DNA of 64,000 nt from Amycolatopsis sp. QT-25. GTDB lineage: Bacteria; Actinomycetota; Actinomycetes; Mycobacteriales; Pseudonocardiaceae. Location of the stretch: the NCBI RefSeq assembly GCF_029369745.1, contig NZ_CP120210.1, positions 930,001-994,000 of the forward strand, given 5' to 3'. The notes under the pieces were generated by a model, which was given only the letters and a program-made list of their open reading frames with translations, was not told where the DNA came from and did no database searches. Shown one piece after another: positions 16,368 through 24,878 of the stretch (positions within the stretch are counted from its first letter, which is position 1; every line of letters begins with the position of its first letter). A program made the translations under genes and the position numbers.

Positions 16368-17264
16368 GTGCTGTTCCGACCTGGATTCCCGCTGGAGCTG
16401 GGCACGGTGCTGGGTCCGTTGAGCCGTGGGTCACGGTCGCCCAACGTCGTCCGCACCGAGGCCGGGGTGACCTGGCTGGCCGCCAACACCGCGGACGGCG
16501 CGGGCACGCTCGCGCTGCTGCGGCGCCCCGACGGCGAGATCGAGGCGGAGGCATGGGGACCCGGAGCGGACAGGCTGCTCGACGGCGTCCCGGCGATGCT
16601 GGGCGCGCATGACGACGACTCCGAATTCGTCGCGCATCACGATGTCATCGCCTCGGCGCGGCGCCGGAACCCGGGTCTGCGCCTCGGCTCGACCGGCCGG
16701 GTGTGGGACGCGCTGGTGCTCGCCGTGCTGGAGCAGAAGGTGACCAGCATCGAAGCGCTGCGGTCCTGGGGTGAACTGTGCCGCTGGTTCGGCGAGCGGG
16801 CGCCGGGGCCGGGGCCGGCGCGGCTGCGTGTGCCGCCGACGCCCGTCGCCATCCGATCCATTGTGGACTGGGACTGGCATCGCGCCGGGGTGGACCTGAA
16901 ACGGCGGACGACGCTGATCGCCGCGGCGCGCGTCGCTCCCCGGCTGGAAAAGGCTGTCGAACTGAAGGGTGTCGAAGGCCGGGCCTGGCTGCGGAAGGTA
17001 CCCGGCATCGGCGTCTGGACCGCCGCGGAGATCGCGCAGCGTGCCTGGGGAGACCCGGACGCGGTGAGCTTCGGCGACTACAACATCCCGTCGATGGTCG
17101 GGCACGCGCTCGTCGGCACGAAACTCGACGACGTCGGGATGTCCGAGGTGCTGGCGCCGTATGCGCCGCAGCGGCAGCGCGCGGTGCGTTACCTGTCGAC
17201 GGCCGGGTTCCGCCGCCCGAGGTTCGGGGCGAAGATCGAACTTCGCGACTACCGCACCATGTGA
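16368..17264 (+). CDS. DNA-3-methyladenine glycosylase 2 family protein (HhH-GPD)
   Basis: Base-excision repair glycosylase of the AlkA/endonuclease III superfamily, 298 residues. The helix-hairpin-helix is seen in LRKVPGIGVWTAAEIAQRAWGDPDAVSFGDYNI (about 205-240), which also holds the Gly-rich loop and the conserved aspartate of the GPD motif. The N-terminal part (about 1-90) is the beta-rich domain seen in AlkA-type enzymes. It probably removes alkylated purines. The GTG at 16368 is the likely start. It stands alone as a plus-strand gene among minus-strand neighbours and may be induced by alkylation damage, though no operator was seen. Confidence 0.85.
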   Translation: MLFRPGFPLELGTVLGPLSRGSRSPNVVRTEAGVTWLAANTADGAGTLALLRRPDGEIEAEAWGPGADRLLDGVPAMLGAHDDDSEFVAHHDVIASARRRNPGLRLGSTGRVWDALVLAVLEQKVTSIEALRSWGELCRWFGERAPGPGPARLRVPPTPVAIRSIVDWDWHRAGVDLKRRTTLIAAARVAPRLEKAVELKGVEGRAWLRKVPGIGVWTAAEIAQRAWGDPDAVSFGDYNIPSMVGHALVGTKLDDVGMSEVLAPYAPQRQRAVRYLSTAGFRRPRFGAKIELRDYRTM

Positions 17265-17286
17265 GCGCCTGCCGGGGGCGCCGCTC

Positions 17287-17505
17287 TCAGTTGCCCCAGC
17301 CCTGCGGCGGATGGGGCTGCTGCCGGCTCGGGTACTGCGGCGGCTGCTGCGGGTACTGCTGGTGCGGGAGGTGGGGCGGGTACTGCTGCGGCGGGTACAC
17401 CGGGGGTTTCGGCTTGGTGAGGGTTCTCACCAGGAAGAAGATCCCGACGCCGACACCGGCGAGGACCAGGAAGATGATCAGTAGCATCAACACGGAGACT
17501 CCCAT
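17287..17505 (-). CDS. Small membrane protein with Pro/Gln-rich tail
   Basis: A 72-residue protein with one N-terminal membrane helix (about residues 3-27, LMLLIIFLVLAGVGVGIFFLV) and then a Pro/Gln/Tyr/His-rich tail containing repeated YPP, QQYP and PQYPS motifs. No enzyme domain. The layout (N-out/C-in or reverse undetermined) resembles that of the larger gene at 17982, which also has a single helix and a proline-rich tail, so the two may be functional relatives. It lies in a minus-strand series downstream of the GntR gene. Confidence 0.7.
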   Translation of the reverse strand: MGVSVLMLLIIFLVLAGVGVGIFFLVRTLTKPKPPVYPPQQYPPHLPHQQYPQQPPQYPSRQQPHPPQGWGN

Positions 17506-17556
17506 GCGGTGAGGTCAGCCGGTGGACGATCCGCGTGAGCGGTCACGAGGGAGGGA

Positions 17557-17907
17557 TCAGCCGAGCGCCGCGTCGACGATCGCCTTGGCCTCGTCCCGGC
17601 CGAGACCCAGCTTCCTGGTCAGCGCGGCGTAGTCGGCGGCCGCCTGCCTCGCGCGCTCGCGGGTTTCGTCACCGACGGCGCTGACGAACGTCCCCGCCCG
17701 GCCGCGGGTCTCGATCAGACCCGCTTCTTCCAGTTCGCGATAGGCCTTGGCGACCGTGTTCGGGGCGATGCCGAGGTCTTCGGCGAGTTTCCGCACGGTC
17801 GGGAGTTTCGTCCCGACGGCCAAGGTGCCGTCGTTGATCCGCTCGGCGTAGGCGGTGCGGACCTGCTCGAAGGGCGGGACCGAGGAGTTCGGGTCGACCC
17901 TGACCAT
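17557..17907 (-). CDS. GntR family transcriptional regulator (YtrA type)
   Basis: Regulator of 116 residues. The winged helix-turn-helix spans about residues 10-75: PPFEQVRTAYAERI, LAVGTKLPTVRKLAEDLGIAPNTVAKAYRELEEAGLIETRGRAGTFV, the standard GntR signature. The C-terminal part is a short two-helix tail, typical of the YtrA subgroup that controls membrane transport or envelope-stress genes beside it. It lies between two minus-strand genes for single-helix proline-rich membrane proteins, which are plausible targets. Effector unknown. Confidence 0.9.
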   Translation of the reverse strand: MVRVDPNSSVPPFEQVRTAYAERINDGTLAVGTKLPTVRKLAEDLGIAPNTVAKAYRELEEAGLIETRGRAGTFVSAVGDETRERARQAAADYAALTRKLGLGRDEAKAIVDAALG

Positions 17908-17930
17908 GCGGTTCTCCGTGTGGGGAATGC

Positions 17931-17971
17931 CGTGAAGGCCTCCTTACAGGGCAGGGAAGGAGGCCTTCACG
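17931..17971. terminator. Hairpin, CGTGAAGGCCTCCTT arms
   Basis: Perfect 15-nt arms (17931-17945 and 17957-17971) flank an 11-nt loop. It lies just after the end of the minus-strand membrane protein gene at 17982 and before the GntR start, so it can separate the two transcripts. Confidence 0.75.
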
Positions 17972-17981
17972 GACAGCCGGA

Positions 17982-18764
17982 CTACTGGCGAGGCGGGACG
18001 ACCTGGGTGGCGTCACCGGCGCCGCCGGGCACGACCTGCGTGCGGTCGCCGCCGCCCGCCGGGGACACGACCTGGGTGCGGTCCGCACCGGCCGGGGACA
18101 CGACCTGCGTCCGGTCCGCACCCGCTGGCGACACCACCTGGGTGCGGTCGGCACCGGCGTCCGCGCGCTGCTGCGGGGACACGACCTGCGTCCGGTCCGC
18201 ACCCGCTGGCGACACCACCTGGGTGCGGTCGGCACCGGCGTCCGCCCGCTGCTGCGGGGACACGACCTGCGTGCGGTCCGCGCTGCCGTCGACCGGCGGT
18301 CCGGCCTGCGGAGGCGGCGGGAACCCGGGAACGGGTAGCGGGGGCTGCGACAGGGCGAACGGGTTGGGCGCCGGGGCCCCGGGTGGCGGCGCGAAACCCG
18401 CGGGTGGCGGCGCGAACCCGGCCGGAGCGGGGGCCGGGGACGGCGGGAAACCGGGCGCCTGGCCGTAACCGGGCTGAGGCGGCGGGAAACCGGGCTGCTG
18501 CTGCCAGGTGCCCTGCGGGGCGTGGCCACCGGGGGGCGGGGGCGGGGGGAAGCCCGGAGCCGGGCCGCCACCGCCGAAGTTCGGGTTCTGCGGGAAGGTC
18601 ATCGGCGGCTTCTTCGCCTGGTTGACCTTCACGATGATCACCACGATCACGATGATGATGACGATGATCGCCAGGACCAGCAGAAACCAGCCGAAGCCGT
18701 CACCGTCACCGCTGCTGTGGACCCGGACCCGGTCGAGGTATGGCGTCAGCGCCGTCAGCATCAT
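17982..18764 (-). CDS. Single-pass membrane protein with DRTQVV repeats
   Basis: A 260-residue protein. Residues about 23-48 form one very hydrophobic helix (FGWFLLVLAIIVIIIVIVVIIV) followed by a Lys/Gln pair, then a long Pro/Gly-rich segment (about 55-165) and a C-terminal tail made of seven or eight copies of DRTQVV followed by SP, PQQ or PAG. Two 27-residue units (ADAGADRTQVVSPAG...QQR) are repeated, encoded by an 81-bp tandem duplication. The TQVV motif resembles phospho-threonine sites read by FHA domains, so a Ser/Thr-kinase link is possible but inferred. No enzyme domain. A second ATG lies one codon downstream. Confidence 0.75.
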   Translation of the reverse strand: MMLTALTPYLDRVRVHSSGDGDGFGWFLLVLAIIVIIIVIVVIIVKVNQAKKPPMTFPQNPNFGGGGPAPGFPPPPPPGGHAPQGTWQQQPGFPPPQPGYGQAPGFPPSPAPAPAGFAPPPAGFAPPPGAPAPNPFALSQPPLPVPGFPPPPQAGPPVDGSADRTQVVSPQQRADAGADRTQVVSPAGADRTQVVSPQQRADAGADRTQVVSPAGADRTQVVSPAGADRTQVVSPAGGGDRTQVVPGGAGDATQVVPPRQ

Positions 18765-18793
18765 TCCCCCTTTTCAGAACGTCAGCCGACACC

Positions 18794-19339
18794 CTAACGG
18801 CCGGACGCCACGGGCACGGCGGCTTCCATCAGTTCGGCGAGATCTTCCGACCCTTTCGGCAGGGAATCCACCGGCCACCACCGAAGATCGTCCGATTCGT
18901 CGCTTTGGACCGGGTGCGCTCCCCGAGGCGCGCGCACCACGAAACGCACGTCGAAATGCCGGGTCGGCACGCCGAGCGAGCAGGTGATCGGGTGGACGTC
19001 GAGGTGCACCGGAGCCGGGTCGATCACCAGGTCGTCGATGCCGGATTCCTCGCGCGCCTCCCGAAGGGCGGCGTCCGCGAGGGTCGCGTCGCCGGGTTCG
19101 CAATGCCCGCCGAGCTGCAGCCAGCGCCCGACTCGCGGATGCAGGGTGAGCAGCACGTTTTCCGCGTCGGCGTCGAGAAGGACGGCCGACGCGGTGATGT
19201 GCCCGGCCGCGCATTCGCGGCGGCAGACGTCCTCGCGGGCGGCGAGAAAGCCGAGATAGGCCTGGCGCAAGGATTCCTGAGCGGTGTCCACCGGTCGCCA
19301 GCCGGACAAAGTGGACACGACGTCTTCATGCAGGGTCAC
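18794..19339 (-). CDS. NUDIX hydrolase
   Basis: Hydrolase of 181 residues with a complete Nudix box at about 77-99, [24 protein letters not shown], matching GX5EX7REUXEEXGU. It splits nucleoside diphosphates linked to another group; the specific substrate is unknown. The GTG start overlaps the fbiB stop (GTGA), so it is translationally coupled to the F420 genes. In many actinobacteria a Nudix gene sits beside fbiB. A link to F420 precursor housekeeping is therefore plausible but not shown. It ends near the start of the repeat-rich gene at 18764. Confidence 0.9.
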   Translation of the reverse strand: MTLHEDVVSTLSGWRPVDTAQESLRQAYLGFLAAREDVCRRECAAGHITASAVLLDADAENVLLTLHPRVGRWLQLGGHCEPGDATLADAALREAREESGIDDLVIDPAPVHLDVHPITCSLGVPTRHFDVRFVVRAPRGAHPVQSDESDDLRWWPVDSLPKGSEDLAELMEAAVPVASGR

Positions 19340-20688
19340 CGTTCGAGGAGTCCTTCACCGGGTTCGGGCGCACCACGTGCGGGCGGGAGAGCGGCGGGAT
19401 GCCCGATCGCGACCGCGCCGAGCGGTTCCCAGCGCTCGTCCAAGCCGAGGACGTCGCGCACGATGGCGGGCGCGAAGATGGTCGAACCGATCCAGCACGA
19501 GCCGAGGTCTTCGGCGGCCAGCGCGACCAGCAGGCCTTGCACGGCGGCGCCCCCGGCGACGGTGAACATCGTGTGCTCGCAAGCGTTCCGCCGGTCGTCG
19601 CGGTAAGTGTGCGCGCCCTCGGCGACCAGAAACGGCACCACGACCTCGGGTGCGTCGTAGAGGATGTCGCCTCGGCTGAGGCGCTTCGTGACCTGCTCGG
19701 CGGTGAAGCCGTCCCCTTCGAGGTCGGCCTGCCACGACGCCTTCATCGCGTCGAGAAGCTTGCGGCGCAAGCCTTCCTCGCGCAGCCAGACGAACCGGAC
19801 CGGTTTCGTGTGATGCGGCGCGGGCGCCGTCAGCGCCGTTCCGACCGCGCGGCGCAGCACCTCGGGATCGACCGGTTCACCGGTGAACGACCGGATCGAA
19901 CGCCGCGCGAGCACGGCTTCCCGGCGGCCCCGCGCGATGGCTTCGTTGGTGCCGAGGCGGAACAGGTCCTCTTCGATCGGCCGGAGCAGCTTGCGGGCGG
20001 TGGATCCGTCGTCGGTCGGCCGCAGGCCGCGGACGACGGCGACCGGGGTGCCGCCGAGTTTGCCCTTGACCAGATCCGCCGCGGCGGCCAGTTCGTCGGC
20101 GATCGCCACCTCGGTGACGGCGAGTTCGTTGCCCTGGCCGTCGATCTCGCCCGCGTACGAATGCAGCACGCGCAGGCCGGACGCGCCGATCGCGGCGTCG
20201 ATCTGCCCGACCCGCCACGCGCGCCCCATGGTGTCGGTGACCACCACCGCGACCTCGACGCCCAGCCGTTCACGCAGCCCGTTCCGCAACGCGAGCGCGG
20301 AAGCGTCCGGATCGGACGGCAGCAGCGCGACCTCGCCGGAGGCCACGTTCGAGGCGTCCACCCCGGAGGCGGCCTGCACGATGCCGAGTTTGTTCTCGGT
20401 GATCACCGTCCGGTTGATCCGCGCGATCACGCGGACGGACTCCTCCTCGACCAGCTTGCGCCGGGCGGCGTCGCGCTCCTCCGGATCTTCCGGGACGCGG
20501 ATCAGCATGCCCTCGGCCTTGGAGACGATCTTGCTCGTCACGACCAGGACGTCACCCGACCGCAGCCAGGGGGCCGCCTGGACGATCGCGCCGGTCAGGT
20601 CGTCGCCGGGGCGGAACTCCGGCAGGCCTTCGACCGGCAGGATCTCGATCTTCGCGGAAGCGTGGTCAGGCGGTCCCTTGTCAGTCAA
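19336..20688 (-). CDS. fbiB: Coenzyme F420:glutamate ligase FbiB (CofE fused to nitroreductase-like domain)
   Basis: Adds L-glutamates to F420-0 to form the polyglutamate tail, and in actinobacteria the C-terminal domain reduces the dehydro intermediate. The 450 residues fit mycobacterial FbiB: CofE domain about 1-245 ([62 protein letters not shown]-type [14 protein letters not shown]) and an FMN nitroreductase-like domain about 255-450 ([42 protein letters not shown]). The TTG at 20688 is chosen since it overlaps the fbiA stop and has GGGAG 6 nt upstream. Confidence 0.93.
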   Translation of the reverse strand: MTDKGPPDHASAKIEILPVEGLPEFRPGDDLTGAIVQAAPWLRSGDVLVVTSKIVSKAEGMLIRVPEDPEERDAARRKLVEEESVRVIARINRTVITENKLGIVQAASGVDASNVASGEVALLPSDPDASALALRNGLRERLGVEVAVVVTDTMGRAWRVGQIDAAIGASGLRVLHSYAGEIDGQGNELAVTEVAIADELAAAADLVKGKLGGTPVAVVRGLRPTDDGSTARKLLRPIEEDLFRLGTNEAIARGRREAVLARRSIRSFTGEPVDPEVLRRAVGTALTAPAPHHTKPVRFVWLREEGLRRKLLDAMKASWQADLEGDGFTAEQVTKRLSRGDILYDAPEVVVPFLVAEGAHTYRDDRRNACEHTMFTVAGGAAVQGLLVALAAEDLGSCWIGSTIFAPAIVRDVLGLDERWEPLGAVAIGHPAALPPARGAPEPGEGLLER

Positions 20689-21676
20689 CGTACACTCCCG
20701 CCAGCTCGAAAGCGGCCCGCACCATCGCCGCGGTGGCGTCCACATCGGACATCAGCAGGGGCACGTCGCGGACCGCGACGCCCGGTATGTCGACGGTCTC
20801 GCCCTCGGCGACCAGCCAGCCGTCGAGCACGCCGTCGGAGTCCGTGCGGGAACCGTAATGCCGTCCGACGGCCTCGGCGGAAGTCTCCACGCCGATCGCG
20901 CTCAGGCACGCGTCGGCCATTCCGCGCAACGCCTTCCCGCCGATGATCGGCGAGACACCGACGACCTTGGCGCGTGTCTTCCGCAGCGCGTCGCGGATTC
21001 CCGGGACGCCGAGCGTCGTGCCCACCGAGACCACCGGATTGGACGGCGCGAACAGCACGAGGTCGGCGCCCGCGAGCGCGTCGAGCACGCCCGGCGCCGG
21101 CTTGGCCTCCTCGGCGCCGACGGCGATGATCGAATGCGCCTTCGGCTCGGCGCGGTAGCGCACCCACCACTCCTGGAAGTGGATGGCCTTGCGCTGATCC
21201 GGATTTTCGGGATCGTCGATCACGACATGCGTTTCGACGCGGTCGTCCGACATCGGCAGCAGGCGCACGCCCGGCTGCCAGCGGTCGCACAGCGCCTCGG
21301 TGACCTGCGAGAGCGGATAACCCGCCCGCAGCATCCGTGAACGGATCAGATGCGTCGCGATGTCCTTGTCGCCCAGGCCGAACCAGGTCGGCTCGGCGCC
21401 ATAGGCGGCGAGCTCCTCCTTGACCGTCCAGGTCTCCCCGGAGTGGCCCCAGCCGCGCTCTTCGTCGATCCCCCCGCCGAGGGTGTACATGCAGGTGTCC
21501 AGATCCGGGCAGATGCGCAGACCGTGCATCCACACGTCGTCCCCGGTGTTCACCAGCGCGGTCACTTCATGCGGCGATTCCGGCGCGGAGCCGGTCGCGG
21601 GCAGACCGAGTGCTTGTTTGACCCCCAGCAGGAAGCGGGCCCCGCCCACTCCGCCGACCAAAATGACGACCTTCAC
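20681..21676 (-). CDS. fbiA: 2-phospho-L-lactate/phosphoenolpyruvate transferase FbiA (CofD)
   Basis: Transfers the phospholactyl or phosphoenolpyruvyl group from its GPP/GDP-linked donor to Fo, giving (dehydro) F420-0. The 331 residues show the CofD family pattern: [19 protein letters not shown] at the N-terminus, [51 protein letters not shown], and [23 protein letters not shown] with [13 protein letters not shown]. The GTG at 21676 overlaps the stop of the GNAT gene by 4 nt; longer frames cross that gene. Co-translation with fbiB follows. F420 then serves reductases such as Ddn-type and luciferase-like enzymes elsewhere. Confidence 0.94.
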   Translation of the reverse strand: MKVVILVGGVGGARFLLGVKQALGLPATGSAPESPHEVTALVNTGDDVWMHGLRICPDLDTCMYTLGGGIDEERGWGHSGETWTVKEELAAYGAEPTWFGLGDKDIATHLIRSRMLRAGYPLSQVTEALCDRWQPGVRLLPMSDDRVETHVVIDDPENPDQRKAIHFQEWWVRYRAEPKAHSIIAVGAEEAKPAPGVLDALAGADLVLFAPSNPVVSVGTTLGVPGIRDALRKTRAKVVGVSPIIGGKALRGMADACLSAIGVETSAEAVGRHYGSRTDSDGVLDGWLVAEGETVDIPGVAVRDVPLLMSDVDATAAMVRAAFELAGVYVD

Positions 21677-22422
21677 GACGGGCGATCCTCGCACGCCCCC
21701 GGAGCCGGGGCCCAGTAGCGGTACCTGTGGTGCTCCGTACAGCCCAGGCTTTCGTACAGTTTCAGCGCGCCGTGGTTCGCCATCGCGACCTGCAGCACGA
21801 CGCCGGTGGCGCCCTGCGCGGCCGCCCAGTCGCCCACCGCGTTCATCAGCCCGCGTGCCAGCCCTCGCCGCCGGAACTCCGGCCGTACCGCCAACCGGGC
21901 GACGTGCAGCCATTCGCCGACGATGGCCCCGCGCACCGCGCCGGCGGTGACGCCGTCCGTTTCCACCAGCCCGAAGCCGACCTTGCCGGTGCCGAGGACA
22001 TGCCGCGGCGCCTCCGCCGGATCCGCGCTGCCCGCCGTCAGCTCCCACCATCCGGACGTCGGCTCGTCGAGAACTACCACTCCGACCGAGGTCCCGCGCG
22101 AAAGCGGCCCGGTCAGCACGCGCACCTCGTACGCGGGCCGGTGTTCCACATAGTGGACCCAACCGCAGGCGGCGAGGGCGTCTTCGAGTGACGTGTTCTG
22201 GATCACCTGAACAACCGGCGGGATGGCCTGCTCGTGGGCGAAGTCACAGACCGTCCGTAGGGCTTCTGGCAGCGGTTTTCCCGGGTCACCGATCGCCAGG
22301 GCGCTGTTGGCGCGGGCGGTGAATCCGTCCGCCCAGCGGAGCCTCCAATCGCCCATCCGGGTCTCCAGCAGGGGAGTCCAAGCCTGACTACAGGTGAGCT
22401 CGAGCATTTCCGCACTGTTCAC
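21673..22422 (-). CDS. GNAT family N-acetyltransferase
   Basis: Acetyltransferase of 249 residues. The C-terminal half holds the GNAT fold: LHVARLAVRPEFRRRGLARGLMNAVGDWAAAQGATGVVLQVAMANHGALKLYESLGCTEHHRYRYW, with the acetyl-CoA pyrophosphate loop RRRGLA. The N-terminal half (about 1-110) is weakly conserved and may form a second, degenerate GNAT domain, as in tandem-GNAT proteins. It is the first gene of the operon with fbiA, fbiB and the Nudix gene (GTGA overlap with fbiA). It diverges from the plus-strand small gene and ferredoxin. Substrate unknown. Confidence 0.88.
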   Translation of the reverse strand: MNSAEMLELTCSQAWTPLLETRMGDWRLRWADGFTARANSALAIGDPGKPLPEALRTVCDFAHEQAIPPVVQVIQNTSLEDALAACGWVHYVEHRPAYEVRVLTGPLSRGTSVGVVVLDEPTSGWWELTAGSADPAEAPRHVLGTGKVGFGLVETDGVTAGAVRGAIVGEWLHVARLAVRPEFRRRGLARGLMNAVGDWAAAQGATGVVLQVAMANHGALKLYESLGCTEHHRYRYWAPAPGACEDRPS

Positions 22423-22460
22423 GGTTAGATTGTGCCAAGGAAGGCAGTGGAGGGACCCCG

Positions 22461-22661
22461 ATGAGCATCGCGCGCAAGGACGACAGGCACAACGAAGACC
22501 TGGTTCGCGAGATCTCCGACGGCTTCAACCGGGCATTGGGCGCGGAAAAGGCCGTCGAGAAGGACGAGACGGACACAGAAGCGGCGAAGCCCGCCGCGCC
22601 GAAGTTCGTCATCACCGGGGACAGCAGGGCCACTCCGCCGCCGCGCCGGAAAGACCGCTGA
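22461..22661 (+). CDS. Small conserved hypothetical protein
   Basis: A 66-residue charged protein, MSIARKDDRHNEDLVREISDGFNRAL..., ending in a Pro/Arg-rich tail (ATPPPRRKDR). No domain, signal peptide or membrane segment is recognised. The first 30 residues look helical and the rest disordered. AGGCAGTGGAGGG upstream of the ATG supplies a ribosome site. Homologues of similar size are known beside ferredoxin/transaminase genes in related actinobacteria, from memory only. Length, codon use and position between the divergent GNAT operon and fdxC support a real gene. Confidence 0.65.
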   Translation: MSIARKDDRHNEDLVREISDGFNRALGAEKAVEKDETDTEAAKPAAPKFVITGDSRATPPPRRKDR

Positions 22662-22771
22662 AGGCCCATACCTTGGGTACGGATAAGGGTGGCCTAAGCG
22701 GGCCGGTCGCGCCCGTGGGCGCGTAATGTCCGTTGCAGACTGGTGAAGCAGAGACAAAGCAGGAGTGCGCA

Positions 22772-23092
22772 GTGACCTACGTGATCGCCGAGCCCTGCGT
22801 CGACGTGCTCGACAAGGCGTGTATCGACGAGTGCCCCGTGGATTGCATCTACGAGGGTGACCGCATGCTGTACATCCACCCGGACGAATGCGTCGACTGC
22901 GGTGCCTGCGAGCCGGTCTGCCCCGTCGAGGCGATCTACTACGAGGACGACGTCCCCGACGAGTGGAACGACTACACCAAGGCCAACGTCGACTTCTTCG
23001 ACGAACTCGGCTCGCCCGGTGGCGCCTCCAAGGTCGGCAAGACCAGCCACGACCCCGCCTTCATCAAGGCTCTTCCCCCGCAGGGCGAATGA
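22772..23092 (+). CDS. fdxC: Ferredoxin FdxC (7Fe type)
   Basis: Small electron carrier of 106 residues. Cluster ligands are visible in [18 protein letters not shown] at about 8-24, and [16 protein letters not shown] at about 40-54: the second motif is the classical 4Fe-4S set CxxCxxCxxxCP, and the first provides the 3Fe-4S or 4Fe-4S ligands, as in mycobacterial FdxC. The GTG at 22772 has AGGAG 6 nt upstream; an in-frame start at 22733 lacks it. It is followed by dapC with a 4-nt overlap, the same order as Rv1177-Rv1178. It probably feeds electrons to a redox enzyme elsewhere in the cell. Confidence 0.92.
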   Translation: MTYVIAEPCVDVLDKACIDECPVDCIYEGDRMLYIHPDECVDCGACEPVCPVEAIYYEDDVPDEWNDYTKANVDFFDELGSPGGASKVGKTSHDPAFIKALPPQGE

Positions 23093-24183
23093 GCCGGATC
23101 GCTCTTCCTGATTTCCCCTGGGATTCCCTCGCCGCAGCCAAGGTGAAGGCCCAGGCGCATCCCGGCGGCATCGTCGACCTGTCGATCGGCACGCCGGTGG
23201 ACCCGGTCCCCGAGCACATCCGCGCGGCGCTCGCGTCCGTGTCGGAGATCCCGGGGTATCCGACCACGCACGGGATCCCCGAGCTCAGGGCCGCCGCGAT
23301 CGACGCGCTTTCGCGGCGGCACGGCATCGAAGGCGTGCCCGAGCCGGCCGTGCTGCCGACGATCGGTTCGAAGGAACTGGTCGCGTCACTGCCGCGGCAA
23401 TTGGGATTCGGCCCCGGTGACCTCGTCGTCATCCCCGAGGTGGCGTACCCGACCTACGAGGTCGGGGTGCTGCTGGCGGGTGCTTCGCTGCTGCGCGCGG
23501 ACAGCACGTTCGCGCTCGGCCCGCAGCGGCCTTCGATGCTGTGGATCAACTCGCCGTCCAACCCGACCGGGCGCGTGCTCGGTGCCGACCACCTGCGCAA
23601 GGTCGTCGAATGGGCGCGGGAGCGCGATGTCGTCGTGGTCTCCGACGAGTGTTATCTGGCGCTGGGCTGGGAAAGCGAGCCCGTGTCGATCCTGCACCCG
23701 TCCGTGCACGGCGGCACCCTGGACGGCCTGCTGGCCGTCCACTCGCTGTCGAAGTCCGCGAACCTCGCCGGTTACCGCGCCGGGTTCGTCACCGGTGACC
23801 CGAAGCTCGTCGCCGGGCTGCTGGAGATCCGCAAGCACTCCGGGCTGATCGTGCCGCGGCCGGTGCAGGAGGCCATGGTCGCCGCTCTGAAGGACGACGA
23901 AGCGCTTGCCGTGCAACGGGAACGCTACGCACGCCGCCGGCTGGTGCTGCGGAAGGCGCTGCTGGACAGCGGTTTCGACATCTCGCACTCCGAGGCAGGA
24001 CTGTATCTCTGGTCCACGCGCGGGGAATCCGCGCTCGACACGGTCGACTGGCTCGCCGATCGCGGCATCCTCGCCGCGCCGGGCACGTTCTACGGGCCCA
24101 CCGGTGGACGGCACGTCCGGATCGCCCTGACGGCGACGGACGAGCGGATCGACGCGGCCGCGGAGCGGCTCGCCGCCGCCTGA
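23089..24183 (+). CDS. dapC: Succinyldiaminopimelate transaminase DapC
   Basis: PLP-dependent fold-type I aminotransferase of 364 residues, predicted to convert N-succinyl-2-amino-6-ketopimelate to N-succinyl-DAP in the lysine/meso-DAP pathway. [56 protein letters not shown], and [17 protein letters not shown] with the PLP lysine (SLSKS) are visible. The ATG overlaps the fdxC stop (ATGA). The pairing with fdxC, and dapD and dapE nearby, supports DapC rather than another class I transaminase. Confidence 0.92.
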   Translation: MSRIALPDFPWDSLAAAKVKAQAHPGGIVDLSIGTPVDPVPEHIRAALASVSEIPGYPTTHGIPELRAAAIDALSRRHGIEGVPEPAVLPTIGSKELVASLPRQLGFGPGDLVVIPEVAYPTYEVGVLLAGASLLRADSTFALGPQRPSMLWINSPSNPTGRVLGADHLRKVVEWARERDVVVVSDECYLALGWESEPVSILHPSVHGGTLDGLLAVHSLSKSANLAGYRAGFVTGDPKLVAGLLEIRKHSGLIVPRPVQEAMVAALKDDEALAVQRERYARRRLVLRKALLDSGFDISHSEAGLYLWSTRGESALDTVDWLADRGILAAPGTFYGPTGGRHVRIALTATDERIDAAAERLAAA

Positions 24184-24189
24184 TCGGCT

Positions 24190-24798
24190 TCAGGACACGT
24201 CGCGGCCCGTGAAGCCCCGGTAGACGAATCGCGTCAGCGCCTCGACGGCTTCTTCTTCGGAGATCGCCGACGGGTCGAGCAGCCACGTGTGCGCGAAACC
24301 GTTGACCAGTTCGGCCATCATCGCGAGCGTGACCCGCTCCGACGCCGGGAGTTCCAGGCCCGCCGCGGTGATGTACCCGAGGTGGTCGAGGAGGTCCGCC
24401 GCCTGAGCGGCGCCGAAGCGCGCATAGGTGCGTGCGAACTCGTCGCTGACCATCGCGGCCTGGCGCAGCGCGAGCATCGTCGCGGCGTTGTCGCGGTGGA
24501 AGTTCCAGTACTCGCGGACGTGCCAGCGCACGGCTTGCGGGTCGGTGAAGTCGGGGATGTGCTCGGGTGAGGCCGCGTTGACGTCGCTGGCCGCCGCGAG
24601 GTCGTCGAGGAGCGCTTCGAGCAGTTCTTCCTTGCTCGCGAAGTGGTTGTAGAACGAACCCGCCGCGCGTCCGGCCTCTGCCGTGATGTCGGTGATCTTG
24701 GTGTTCAGGTACCCCTTCGCCGCGAAAACGCGCTTCGCCGCCTCCTTGAGCGCGGCCTCGGTCTCCGCCGCCTTCTCCTTGCGGCTCATCGCCGTCAT
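24190..24798 (-). CDS. TetR family transcriptional repressor
   Basis: Repressor of 202 residues with the TetR N-terminal HTH, about 10-60: ETEAALKEAAKRVFAAKGYLNTKITDITAEAGRAAGSFYNHFASKEELLEALL. The C-terminal part is helical and ligand-binding in the family. The ATG at 24798 has a strong AAGGAGGTG 4 nt upstream; upstream in-frame codons are ignored. It is divergent from the flavin monooxygenase; the 80-bp gap holds two palindromes that are likely operators, so it probably represses the monooxygenase and itself until a ligand, perhaps an aromatic compound, is bound. It is convergent with dapC, 6 bp apart. Confidence 0.93.
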   Translation of the reverse strand: MTAMSRKEKAAETEAALKEAAKRVFAAKGYLNTKITDITAEAGRAAGSFYNHFASKEELLEALLDDLAAASDVNAASPEHIPDFTDPQAVRWHVREYWNFHRDNAATMLALRQAAMVSDEFARTYARFGAAQAADLLDHLGYITAAGLELPASERVTLAMMAELVNGFAHTWLLDPSAISEEEAVEALTRFVYRGFTGRDVS

Positions 24799-24837
24799 CG
24801 GCACCTCCTTGACACGGAAGGCTAGCAACGGGCAAAC

Positions 24838-24866
24838 TGAATCAAGATTCACTGAATTCGAATTCA
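24838..24866. promoter_or_regulatory. Two overlapping palindromes, probable TetR operators
   Basis: TGAATCAAGATTCA at 24838-24851 is an imperfect palindrome (TGAAT/ATTCA arms), followed by TGAATTCGAATTCA at 24853-24866, a perfect 14-bp palindrome. The centres are 15 bp apart. They lie between the tetR start at 24798 and the monooxygenase ATG at 24879, next to its ribosome site, a common place for repressor binding. The TGAAT half-site is shared. Confidence 0.65.
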
Positions 24867-24878
24867 CCGGAGGCGAGG

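Noticed and set aside
24838..24866. Restriction-type EcoRI site as the purpose of GAATTC
   Set aside because: The GAATTC occurs within a longer symmetric element placed in the divergent promoter; an operator explains it better.
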